A DNA stretch of 36,771 nt from Planctomycetia bacterium. Lineage in GTDB: Bacteria; Planctomycetota; Planctomycetia; Pirellulales; S012-138. Below the pieces are notes generated by a model. It ran no database searches. It was given only the letters and a program-made list of their open reading frames with translations, and was not told the DNA's origin. Position numbers and translations under genes: made by a program. Location of the stretch: contig JACOUI010000012.1 of the NCBI GenBank assembly GCA_016177915.1, positions 1-36,771 of the forward strand, given 5' to 3'. Positions 16,895-24,223 of this stretch are shown here, in pieces. Positions within the stretch are counted from its first letter, which is position 1. The number at the start of each line of letters is the position of its first letter.

Positions 16895-19800
16895 ATGGGC
16901 AGGATCACCAGCAACATCGGCCTGATCACCGGCCTGCCGATCGCCGACATCGTCAATCAACTGGCGGCGATCGAGGCCCGGCCGCGCGACGTGCTCGTCC
17001 AGCGCACCGCCACGCTGCGCAGCCAGCAGACGGCCATCACCGAGCTGACGGCCTCGATCCTGGCCGTCCAATTCACCGCACGAAACCTGACCAAGACAGA
17101 GCTGTTCACGCAGCGCACGGCCGCCAGCAGCGACGCGACCGCCTTGTCGGTTTCGGTGACGGGGACGCCGGCGCTCACCTCGATGCAGTTTACGCCGCTG
17201 CGGGCGGCCTCTGCCCACCAGCTTTTCAGCTCGGGCGTGGCGAGCGACACGGCGCCCGTGGGGGCGGGCACGCTTTCGTTCCGCTTCGGCGGCGAGATCG
17301 ACGAGGACATCAGCCTGGACCTCTTCAACAGCGGCGCGGGGGTCCAGCGCGGCAAGATTCGCATCACCGACCGCAGCGGCGCCAGCTCCGAGATCGACCT
17401 GCGCTACGTACGGACTGTCGACGACGTCCTGGAAGCGATCAACACCAACGCGACGGTCAACGTCACGGCCGTGGCCGCCGGCGACAAGCTGCGGCTCATC
17501 GACAACACGGGCCAAGCGGCGTCGAATCTGAAGGTGCAGGAGGTCGGCGGCGGCACGACGGCCGCCTCGCTGGGCCTTTCGGGCATCAACGTGGCCGCCA
17601 GCCAGGCCGACGGGACGGACGTGCTGCGCCTCTTCAACGCGCTGAACCTCACTCACCTCAACAGCGGCAACGGCGTCTCGATCCACGAGTCGCTGGCGGA
17701 CCTGAAGGTCGAGTTCCGCGACGGCTCCAGCGTGTTCATCGACTTCAAGCCGGTGGACAGCCTGACGCTCCACGCGCGGGCCACGACGACCGCCGCCAAC
17801 GGCATCAACGCCCAGGTGACGTTCACGGCGGTGGATGCGGGGGCCGCGCTGGCCGGCGTCGTTGTCGAGTTCATCGACGACGCCGGTGTCACCCAAGGGA
17901 ACGAGACCGTCACGTATGATTCGGTCACCAAGAAGCTCACGTTCCGCATCGACGCCGGCAATACGACGGCCAACAACATTGTCACTGCGCTGAACAACGA
18001 CGCCACGGCCAACGACTTTTTCCGCGCGTCGCTGCCGACCGGCGGGACCGGCACGGGTGTGATCGCCGTGACCGACGCGGCCACGACGGCCTTACCGACG
18101 ACGATTCCCAACGAGACGACGCTGGCCGACATCTTGAACACGCTCAACACGTCCGCTCCGTCGCGGCTCAAGGCCGAGTTGGACGCTTCCGGCGAGCGGA
18201 TCGTGCTCACGGACCTGACGACCAACAGCGGTGGGACGTTCCAGGTCACGTCGCCCTTTGGCTCCGGCGCGCCGGCCGACCTCGGATTGACCACTACCGC
18301 GTCCGGAGGCGTGATTACCGGCCGGCGCCTCTTGTCCGGCCTGAAGACTTCGCTGCTGGCGAGCCTGTCGGGCGGCACCGGCCTGGGGACGCTCGGAAAC
18401 CTCAATCTCACGGACCGCGCCGGGTTGACCGCGGCCGTGAACCTGGCCGGGGCCGAAACGATTGACGACGTGGTGGCCGCCATCAACGCCGCCCCCATCG
18501 GCATCGACGCCTCGATCAACGCCGCCCGGAACGGCATCCTTCTGAAGGACACCACCGGCGCGATGGCCAGCAACTTGATTGTGGCCAACGGCGACGCCAC
18601 GAACACGGCCGATAAGCTGCAAATCGCGGTGAATGCCGCCGTGACCAGCGTCAACAGCGGCAACCTCAAGCGGCAGTCGATGAGCGAGAGCACGTTGCTA
18701 TCGTCGCTCAACGGTGGGGCGGGCGTGCGCAAGGGCAAGTTCCGCGTCGTTTCCTCGACCGGTGCGACCTTTACCGTCGATATCAGTGCGGCCAGCATCA
18801 CGACCGTCGGCGACGTGATCGAGAAAATCAAGGACGTGGTCTCCGGCGTCGACGTGCGGATCGACGACTCCGGCGACGGCCTGCTGCTCATCGACACGGC
18901 CGGCGGATCGGGAACGCTCACGGTGCAGGAATCCGGGGGCCACACGGCGGCCGATCTCAACATCCTCGGATCGGCCGTCTCGATGACGATCGGCGGCGCG
19001 CCCGGCAAGGGCATCGACGGCTCGACGACCTACTCGATCACCCTTGACGCCGATGACACGCTCGGCGACCTCGTGACGGCCATCAACAACCTCGACCGGG
19101 GCGTTCAGGCGGCCGCGTTCAACGACGGCTCGGCCGTCAACCCGCTGCGGCTGTCGCTCGTCAGCGAGCAGACCGGAAGGGCCGGCCGGCTCTTGATCGA
19201 CGCCTCGGCCCTGTCGCTTTCTTTCAGCGAGTCGGTGAAGGCGCAGGACGCCTTGCTCTTGGTCGGCGCGCCCAGCAACACGTTCCCCGGCGTGTTGGCC
19301 TCGTCCGCGACGTCGTCGTTCACGGGCATCGTGCCGGGCCTGAAGCTGGACGTGCTCAAGGCCTCGTCGACGCCCGTGACGATCACCGTCAGCGCGAGCG
19401 ACATCAGCCTGGTGGCGGGAGTGCAGGCACTGGTCGACAACTACAACACGCTCCGCGAGAAGCTGGCCACGGCGACGGCCTTCAACGCCGAGACGAACGT
19501 GGCCGGGCCGCTTTTGGGCGACGTGGCCGCCCTGCGGCTCGAAGCCGACCTGGGCGACTTCCTCTCCGGCCGGTTCTTCGGCGTGGGAACGCTGCAGTCG
19601 CTGGGCGAGCTGGGAGTGGAGCTGAAAGACGACGGCACGCTCGAGCTGGATACGCAGGCCCTCAAGGACAAGTACGCCGCCGATCCGGACGCGGTCGAGC
19701 AGTTCTTTGCCGCGGCCGACGTCGGCTTCGCGGAAAAGCTGGACGACCTGATCGAGGGCCTGGCCGGCGAGGACAACTCGCTTCTGGTCAATCGCCTCCT

Positions 19801-19993
19801 CGCGCTGAACGACAAGGTGGCCGACAACGAGCGGCGGATCGACGTCCTCAACGAGCGGTTGGACGTGTTCCGCGAACGCACGCTCAAGCAGTTCGCCGAT
19901 CTGGAAATCGCCATCGCCAGGCTCAAGGACAGCCAAAGCGCCTTGAGCACGCTGTCGATCCTGCCGCCGATCAGGATCCGTCAGACCCGATAG
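16895..19993 (+). CDS. fliD: Flagellar filament cap protein FliD, oversized
   Basis: FliD caps the growing flagellar filament and guides flagellin folding. The 1032-residue product has a FliD N-terminal domain (about 5-110: ITGLPIADIVNQLAAIEARP) and a C-terminal domain (about 775-1015: VQALVDNYNTLREKLATAT, then GVELKDDGTLELD, and a final coiled coil). Between them are at least three flagellin-hook IN repeats (about 142-190, 479-530, 596-650, each with GKxRxxxxxG and a following IDDVxxAIN helix). An extra module at 302-397 resembles insertions in NuoM and NuoJ of the same window. Typical FliD is 450-700 residues. Other flagellar genes are absent nearby except the hook/rod gene at 21730. Confidence 0.9.
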   Translation: MGRITSNIGLITGLPIADIVNQLAAIEARPRDVLVQRTATLRSQQTAITELTASILAVQFTARNLTKTELFTQRTAASSDATALSVSVTGTPALTSMQFTPLRAASAHQLFSSGVASDTAPVGAGTLSFRFGGEIDEDISLDLFNSGAGVQRGKIRITDRSGASSEIDLRYVRTVDDVLEAINTNATVNVTAVAAGDKLRLIDNTGQAASNLKVQEVGGGTTAASLGLSGINVAASQADGTDVLRLFNALNLTHLNSGNGVSIHESLADLKVEFRDGSSVFIDFKPVDSLTLHARATTTAANGINAQVTFTAVDAGAALAGVVVEFIDDAGVTQGNETVTYDSVTKKLTFRIDAGNTTANNIVTALNNDATANDFFRASLPTGGTGTGVIAVTDAATTALPTTIPNETTLADILNTLNTSAPSRLKAELDASGERIVLTDLTTNSGGTFQVTSPFGSGAPADLGLTTTASGGVITGRRLLSGLKTSLLASLSGGTGLGTLGNLNLTDRAGLTAAVNLAGAETIDDVVAAINAAPIGIDASINAARNGILLKDTTGAMASNLIVANGDATNTADKLQIAVNAAVTSVNSGNLKRQSMSESTLLSSLNGGAGVRKGKFRVVSSTGATFTVDISAASITTVGDVIEKIKDVVSGVDVRIDDSGDGLLLIDTAGGSGTLTVQESGGHTAADLNILGSAVSMTIGGAPGKGIDGSTTYSITLDADDTLGDLVTAINNLDRGVQAAAFNDGSAVNPLRLSLVSEQTGRAGRLLIDASALSLSFSESVKAQDALLLVGAPSNTFPGVLASSATSSFTGIVPGLKLDVLKASSTPVTITVSASDISLVAGVQALVDNYNTLREKLATATAFNAETNVAGPLLGDVAALRLEADLGDFLSGRFFGVGTLQSLGELGVELKDDGTLELDTQALKDKYAADPDAVEQFFAAADVGFAEKLDDLIEGLAGEDNSLLVNRLLALNDKVADNERRIDVLNERLDVFRERTLKQFADLEIAIARLKDSQSALSTLSILPPIRIRQTR

Positions 19994-20009
19994 CGGTCCG
20001 GCGTGGCTG

Positions 20010-20055
20010 GTAGCACGGCCTTTTCAGGCCGTCGAGTGCGCGACGGCCGTCCTAC
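20010..20055. repeat. Palindromic intergenic repeat, family A copy 2
   Basis: It starts GTAGCACGGCC and ends GGCCGTCCTAC; the ends pair with one mismatch. The interior GGCCGTCGAGTGCGCGACGG is itself palindromic. It matches the element at 3458-3513 in ends, order and centre, and follows fliD by 16 bases, where it may also act as a terminator. Confidence 0.75.
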
Positions 20056-20157
20056 GGCGCACCCGTTCGAGATAGAGGCGCGGCGTGGTACATTGACGCC
20101 GGCCGGCTGGGCCTTCGCCCGCGCGGCGCTTTCGACCTGTTGCCACGCGGGTACACG

Positions 20158-20658
20158 ATGAAGCACGCTCTCGACAGCGCCGCAGAGCTGAACGTCTTGC
20201 TGAAGCTGATCGACGAATCGTATTCGCGCCGTTCGTGGCACGGGCCGAACCTGCGCGGGTCGCTGCGCGGCGTCAGCGCAAAGCTTGCCCTGTGGCGGCC
20301 GGGCCAGGGGCGCAAGAACATCGCCGAGATCGCCCTGCACGCGGCGTATTGGAAGTACGTGGCCTGGCGGCGGCTTGTCGGCGAGAAGCGCGGGTCGTTT
20401 CCGCTCGCAGGTTCCAATTGGTTCGAGCGCAGCGCCCCCTACAGCGAAGCGCAGTGGAAGAAGGACCTCGCGCTCCTGGAAAAAATGCACGCGACGCTGC
20501 GGGCGGCGGTCGCCGCGATCAGTCCGGAGGAGCTTACCTACCGTCTCAACGCCCGGAGTGTGACCAACGCCGCGCTGATCCGCGGCATCGCCCTGCACGA
20601 CGTCTATCACGCGGGGCAGATTCAGACCCTGAAGCGGCTTGCGCGCGCGTCCGGTTGA
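20158..20658 (+). CDS. DinB superfamily protein
   Basis: This 166-residue four-helix-bundle protein has the metal-binding His pattern of the DinB/YfiT family: His61 in ALHAAYWKYVAW, and His147/His151 in LHDVYHAGQI. Members are often thiol-dependent S-transferases or related metal enzymes; many are of unknown function. I chose ATG 20158 because homology starts there; a frame-open codon 18 bases upstream gives MPRGYT. No clear ribosome site is visible. It ends 32 bases before the RelE-type toxin gene and just before its operator, so they are probably separate units. Confidence 0.85.
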   Translation: MKHALDSAAELNVLLKLIDESYSRRSWHGPNLRGSLRGVSAKLALWRPGQGRKNIAEIALHAAYWKYVAWRRLVGEKRGSFPLAGSNWFERSAPYSEAQWKKDLALLEKMHATLRAAVAAISPEELTYRLNARSVTNAALIRGIALHDVYHAGQIQTLKRLARASG

Positions 20659-20672
20659 CCGTCGATCTGAAA

Positions 20673-20690
20673 TGACTAGAATTCTAGTCA
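20673..20690. promoter_or_regulatory. Perfect 18-bp palindrome, probable operator of the RelE/Phd operon
   Basis: TGACTAGAATTCTAGTCA is a perfect inverted repeat and ends at the base before the toxin's ATG. Type II antitoxins of the Phd/YefM class bind such palindromes to repress their own operon. Because it abuts the start codon, there is no room for a Shine-Dalgarno site between it and the ATG. Confidence 0.7.
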
Positions 20691-21014
20691 ATGGCGAACC
20701 GCAGACAGTTTGCCGTGTTATTCGCTCCCGAGGCCGTGGAGCACCTCGATACGATCGCGCGCAGCCACCATCGCGCCATTGAGGAAGCGATTGACGAGCA
20801 GCTCGCCTACACGCCGGAAACGGCCACGCGCAACCGTAAGCCGCTCGAGCAGCCGGCGCCGTACGGCGCGACCTGGGAGCTGCGCTGCGGGCCGCAGAAT
20901 CGGTTTCGCGTGTTTTACGAGGTCGATGGGGTTCAACGGACCGTTTTCGTGCTGGCCATCGGTGTGAAGGATCGGAACCGGCTTTACTTTGGGGGAGAGG
21001 AATTCGAGACATGA
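20691..21014 (+). CDS. Type II toxin, RelE/ParE family
   Basis: This is a 107-residue RelE/ParE-fold protein: FAPEAVEHLDTI in the first helix, WELRCGPQNRFRVFYEVDG in the central sheet, and VFVLAIGVKDRNRLYFGG at the end. RelE proteins cut mRNA in the ribosome and ParE proteins poison gyrase; the sequence does not decide between them. The toxin gene comes first and overlaps its antitoxin by 4 bases (ATGA), the reverse of the most common order. A perfect palindrome directly precedes it. Confidence 0.88.
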   Translation: MANRRQFAVLFAPEAVEHLDTIARSHHRAIEEAIDEQLAYTPETATRNRKPLEQPAPYGATWELRCGPQNRFRVFYEVDGVQRTVFVLAIGVKDRNRLYFGGEEFET

Positions 21015-21301
21015 AGATCGCTCCGCTCGCAGACGTAAAGGCGCGTTTGAGCGCGTACCTCGATCAGTGCGCCGCGGAAGGACCGGTTGTCATCACGCGC
21101 AACGGCAAGGCCGTTGCGGTGCTCCTGGCGCCGGAAGACGACGCCGATCTCGAACGCCTTGTCCTGGCGCGCTCCCCGCGATTCAGGGCCTTGCTCGACA
21201 AGTCCCGGCAGAGCATCAAGGCCGGCAAGGGGATCTCCCGCGACGCGTTCTGGAAGGCGGTCAAAGCGCGCGCCAAAACGCGCCGGGGCAAGAAAGAATG
21301 A
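21011..21301 (+). CDS. Type II antitoxin, Phd/YefM family
   Basis: This 96-residue protein starts inside the toxin gene (ATGA overlap). The N-terminus has the Phd/YefM DNA-binding fold (APLADVKARLSAYLDQCAAE, then PVVITRNGKAVAVLLAPEDD), and the C-terminal half (about 55-96) is helical and basic, as expected for a segment that folds onto the toxin. It should neutralise the RelE/ParE partner and repress the operon at the palindrome upstream. Confidence 0.88.
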   Translation: MKIAPLADVKARLSAYLDQCAAEGPVVITRNGKAVAVLLAPEDDADLERLVLARSPRFRALLDKSRQSIKAGKGISRDAFWKAVKARAKTRRGKKE

Positions 21302-21310
21302 GGCGGAGAC

Positions 21311-21610
21311 ATGTCGTCTCGGCGCCTTGTCGGCTGCGCCGTTCTGATCTCAGGCGCCGCCGCTCTCGGCCTCTTCGCCGGCAGCTTGCTGTTTCTTGAC
21401 TGGTCTGACCCTCGGAACACTCCGATTGCATCGCGCTGCTTCTGGGGCGCGGGCCCACTCGCTCTTGCGATCATAGCTGCCATCGCAAACTATCAGACGA
21501 TCACTTCACAGATGCTACCGTATCAACCGTCCTGGTGGAGCAGCCGGTCTTCGATCCTTGGATTTCTGGGGTACGTGACCGAATGGGTCGGGCCGCTAGG
21601 CCCCCAATGA
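21311..21610 (+). CDS. Small membrane protein, unknown function
   Basis: This is a 99-residue open frame with two predicted membrane spans, about 7-30 (VGCAVLISGAAALGLFAGSL) and 45-60 (WGAGPLALAIIAAIANY). A ribosome site AGGCGGAG lies 5 bases before the ATG, and it starts 9 bases after the antitoxin gene, so it is probably cotranscribed. I do not recognise a family. It could be a stray hypothetical gene. Confidence 0.5.
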   Translation: MSSRRLVGCAVLISGAAALGLFAGSLLFLDWSDPRNTPIASRCFWGAGPLALAIIAAIANYQTITSQMLPYQPSWWSSRSSILGFLGYVTEWVGPLGPQ

Positions 21611-21677
21611 TCTGCGAATGACCTCTCGAACGCAGGGCGCTCCCGCAAAGATCGCTGCGCGCCGCCCGTTTGTGAGC

Positions 21678-21683
21678 TACACT
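21678..21683 (+). promoter_or_regulatory. Candidate -10 box (TACACT) of the hook/rod gene
   Basis: GAGCTACACTTCAG lies 46 bases before the start of the flagellar gene and repeats the GCTACACTTC core found before the glycogen synthase gene. No clear -35 was found. Confidence 0.35.
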
Positions 21684-21729
21684 TCAGATGCTCTTTGCGG
21701 GGCATCACCTCTCTCCCAAAGTTTCTCGG

Positions 21730-22533
21730 ATGGGCTTGGGTTCGGTAATGCAGGCGGGGCTGAGCGGCTTGACGGCGGCCGAGACCGCGGTCGCCTACGC
21801 CGCCAATAACGTCGCCAACGCCCGCACCGACGGCTACAAATCGTCGAGTCCCGTGTTCGTCGACCTGGCCCCGCTGTTGGGCGTGGCCGTTGGGGGCGTC
21901 GCGACCGACCACAGCCAGGGGGCGATCGTCCTGGACGAAAGCCCCACCAGCTTGGCCTTGCAGGGCGAGGGCTACTTCGTCGTCGAGGGATCGGACGGAC
22001 AGCGTTTTTACACACGCGACGGCCGGTTCACCCTCAACGCCAACGGCGAGCTGACGAATTCTTCCGGCCAGCGCGTGGTGGGCTACGGCGTGGACGACGA
22101 CTTTCAATTGCAGCGGCAGGAGCTGGCGCCGCTGCGCATCGACCTGGACGCGCGGGCGCAAAAGCCCGACGGCACGACGGCCAGGCTCGTCTCCTACTCG
22201 ATCGGCGGCGACGGCCGCATCCGCGGCTACTTCGACGACGGCGGCACCCGCGACCTCGCGCAGATTTCGCTGGCCAGATTCGCCAACCCCTCGGGCCTGG
22301 CGCGCCAGGGCGCCAACCTGCTGGCCGAGGGCGCGAATTCCGGGCTGCCGGTGCCGTTCGATCCCGGCCAGGGGACGACGATCATCGGCGGGGCCCGCGA
22401 GCTGTCGAACACCGACATCGCCCACGAGCTGCTGGAGCTGCGGGCGGCCTCGCTTTGGTTCCGCGCCAACACGCACGTGATCGGCACGGCCGACGCGCTG
22501 CTGAAGGAGCTGATGTATCTGGGGCGGCGGTAA
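21730..22533 (+). CDS. Flagellar hook/basal-body rod protein (FlgE/FlgF/FlgG type)
   Basis: This 267-residue protein has the N-terminal rod motif ANNVANARTDGYKSSSPVF (25-43), the central FlgE/F/G beta domain (LALQGEGYFVVEGSDG, FYTRDGRFTLNANGEL), and a C-terminal helix (SNTDIAHELLELRAASLWFR) of the family. Length fits FlgF or FlgG (about 250-260) better than the hook protein FlgE (about 400). It would assemble outside the inner membrane through the flagellar export apparatus, without a signal peptide. It stands alone, separated from fliD by unrelated genes. Confidence 0.85.
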   Translation: MGLGSVMQAGLSGLTAAETAVAYAANNVANARTDGYKSSSPVFVDLAPLLGVAVGGVATDHSQGAIVLDESPTSLALQGEGYFVVEGSDGQRFYTRDGRFTLNANGELTNSSGQRVVGYGVDDDFQLQRQELAPLRIDLDARAQKPDGTTARLVSYSIGGDGRIRGYFDDGGTRDLAQISLARFANPSGLARQGANLLAEGANSGLPVPFDPGQGTTIIGGARELSNTDIAHELLELRAASLWFRANTHVIGTADALLKELMYLGRR

Positions 22534-22615
22534 ATTCACCGCGTTTTGCGATCGATGCGGATGAGAGCTCGTTCGCAGTGCGCCCCCCCATTCGCATTTC
22601 GCAAGGAGGGGACAA

Positions 22616-22678
22616 ATGCGCGCCAGCCGCCTGTGTCACACGCACGTTGCGCACCGGTTACACGGCCTCTGCCGATAA
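22616..22678 (+). CDS. Possible 20-codon small ORF with strong ribosome site
   Basis: A perfect AAGGAGGGG (22603-22611) lies just before an ATG that opens a 20-codon frame, MRASRLCHTHVAHRLHGLCR, ending at TAA. It is rich in His, Arg and Cys and sits 58 bases before the UGA-containing gene. It could be a leader peptide for that gene or chance. No homolog is known to me. Confidence 0.3.
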   Translation: MRASRLCHTHVAHRLHGLCR

Positions 22679-22736
22679 GCCAGTAGAATAGCGCGGAGTC
22701 GGAAACGACGAAGCTATCACTGGGAGGAGGCCGATC

Positions 22737-23996
22737 ATGTCGGTTCGCAAGCTCGCAATGTTCGCTGCCGCTGTGTTCATCGCGGTCGGCATCGCCTGGG
22801 GACAAGAGCCACAAGCCAAGGACCCGTCCAGGCTGGACCTGCGGAAACGGGTCATCGAATTCCCGGTCGAAAAGGCCATCGTCGGCCGGACGGCGCCGGC
22901 CGGCGAGAACGCCGGTGCGCCCAATGCCGCGCCGCCTGCGACTCCAATGCCCGGCGCAACCGCCGGCGCTCCTCCCGCCGCTCCTGCGGCGGCCGCTCCA
23001 CCCCAGCGCGCCGATCGCGGCAAGTCGCTCATCGAATTCCCCGTGAAGAACGCCGTCGCCGGCCGCACCGCTCCACCGGGCGCGGAGCCGGCCCCGCCAG
23101 CAAACTCGCCTCCTGCGACCGCCACTCATCGTGACAACCCCAAAGTCGAGCCGGGCAAGGTGAAGTGGCACGCCGACTTCGCCGCCGCCCGCGAGGCCGC
23201 CAAAGAATCCGGCAAGCCCGTCCTGCTCTTTCACATGCTGGGCAACCTCGACGACAAGTTCTGCTGAACGAACGCCCGGCTGGCGAGGACCGTGTTGTTC
23301 TCGCGCGACGACGTGGCGACGTTCATCACGAATAACTTCGAGCCCGTGTGGGAGGCCGTCCGCCCCGTCCCGATCGTGGAAATCGACTTCGGCAACGGCC
23401 GCAAGGTGACGCGCACGCTGCACGGCAACATCGCCACCTACGTCTGCGACGCCGACGGTTGGCTGTTCGACGTGCTGCCGGGCATCTATGAGCCGGCGGC
23501 ATATCTGGACGGGCTCAACCAGTTCCGCCTCTTGCACAATTACGCTTTGCAGGTCGGCGGGCACGAGCGGAACGAGCGAATGAAGGCGTATCACGAGGCC
23601 TCGGCAGCGGCGCTGGCGAAGAACGAAGACGGCCCGCGGCTCGTCAATGCCGCGGACCTTTCCAAGGCCCGGATCGAGCGCGGGCTCAAGGCCATGCTCG
23701 TGCCGGCGGGCTCCTCCTTCGCAGGCAAGCGTACGGCCGACGACGAGCGCGGGGGCGCCGTCGCCTCCGGCGACCTGGCCGTGTGGAAGGAGCTTTGGGA
23801 GGACACGCGCCTAAACGAATCGGTGCGGCGGCGGGAAATCCACGCAAAGCTGGCAGAATCCGGCCCCGTCAAGCCGGGCGAAATCAAGAAGTGGCTCTAC
23901 AAGGAGGTCCTGCACGCGGACTTGGACGACCCGTACCTGGGCCTGGGCGAAATGCTCGTGGGGAGCGATCCGTTCCGCGGTGAGCCGGAGCGGTAG
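22737..23996 (+). CDS. Secreted thioredoxin-like protein with in-frame UGA (candidate selenoprotein)
   Basis: The frame runs from ATG 22737 (ribosome site GGGAGGAGG) to 23996 with a single interruption, TGA at 23265-23267. Read through, it gives 419 residues: signal peptide (1-23), a Pro/Ala-rich region with two copies of (L/V)IEFPV(E/K)xAxxGRTAPxG (38-56 and 97-115), a thioredoxin-like domain (about 141-265, with GKPVLLFHMLG), and a C-terminal helical part. The UGA is codon 177, right after Cys176, in the redox-active place (LDDKFC-U-TNARLAR). Domain and codon character continue unbroken after it. A SECIS-like hairpin follows. The alternative is a recent nonsense mutation. It is the last gene before a strong terminator. 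Confidence 0.7.
23283..23304 (+). promoter_or_regulatory. Bacterial SECIS-like hairpin after the in-frame UGA
   Basis: The RNA GCGAGGAC (23283-23290) pairs with GUUCUCGC (23297-23304) in eight consecutive pairs including one G-U, leaving the 6-base loop CGUGUU. The loop begins 23 bases after the UGA and has G in its first two positions. These values fit the accepted bacterial SECIS pattern (loop 16-37 bases from UGA, G among the first two loop bases). Folding was done by hand. Confidence 0.6.
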
Positions 23997-24020
23997 TCAC
24001 GGATCGGGATGGCGACTGAA

Positions 24021-24049
24021 CGTGGAGGCGAGTTTGCCTCCACGTTTTT
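24021..24049 (+). terminator. Rho-independent terminator after the thioredoxin-like gene
   Basis: A perfect 9-bp stem, CGTGGAGGC (24021-24029) and GCCTCCACG (24036-24044), with loop GAGTTT is followed by TTTTTG and TTT. It lies 24 bases after the stop codon and separates this gene from the nuo operon. Confidence 0.9.
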
Positions 24050-24223
24050 GTTTCTTGGAATCGTGAAGGACCGGGGTGCGGCCGCACCCGGACGGTCGAA
24101 AAATGCGCCTCCAGGGGGCTTGTCGGTGCGCTAGCGCTTGTGCCATATTTCACAAACTTTACGGATCCCCCACAGCCCCCGGGCGGCCTGACCGGATGAT
24201 CGGTCCGTGCTGGGGGAGGCGTA

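Noticed and set aside
17653..19936. Long reverse-strand frames opposite fliD
   Set aside because: The forward strand carries FliD domains and repeats; the reverse translations are low-complexity (Ala, Val, Pro, Ser) shadows.
23292..23996. Separate gene starting after the UGA
   Set aside because: The possible GTG start has no ribosome site and would begin in the middle of the thioredoxin-like domain; the two halves make one continuous domain in the same frame.
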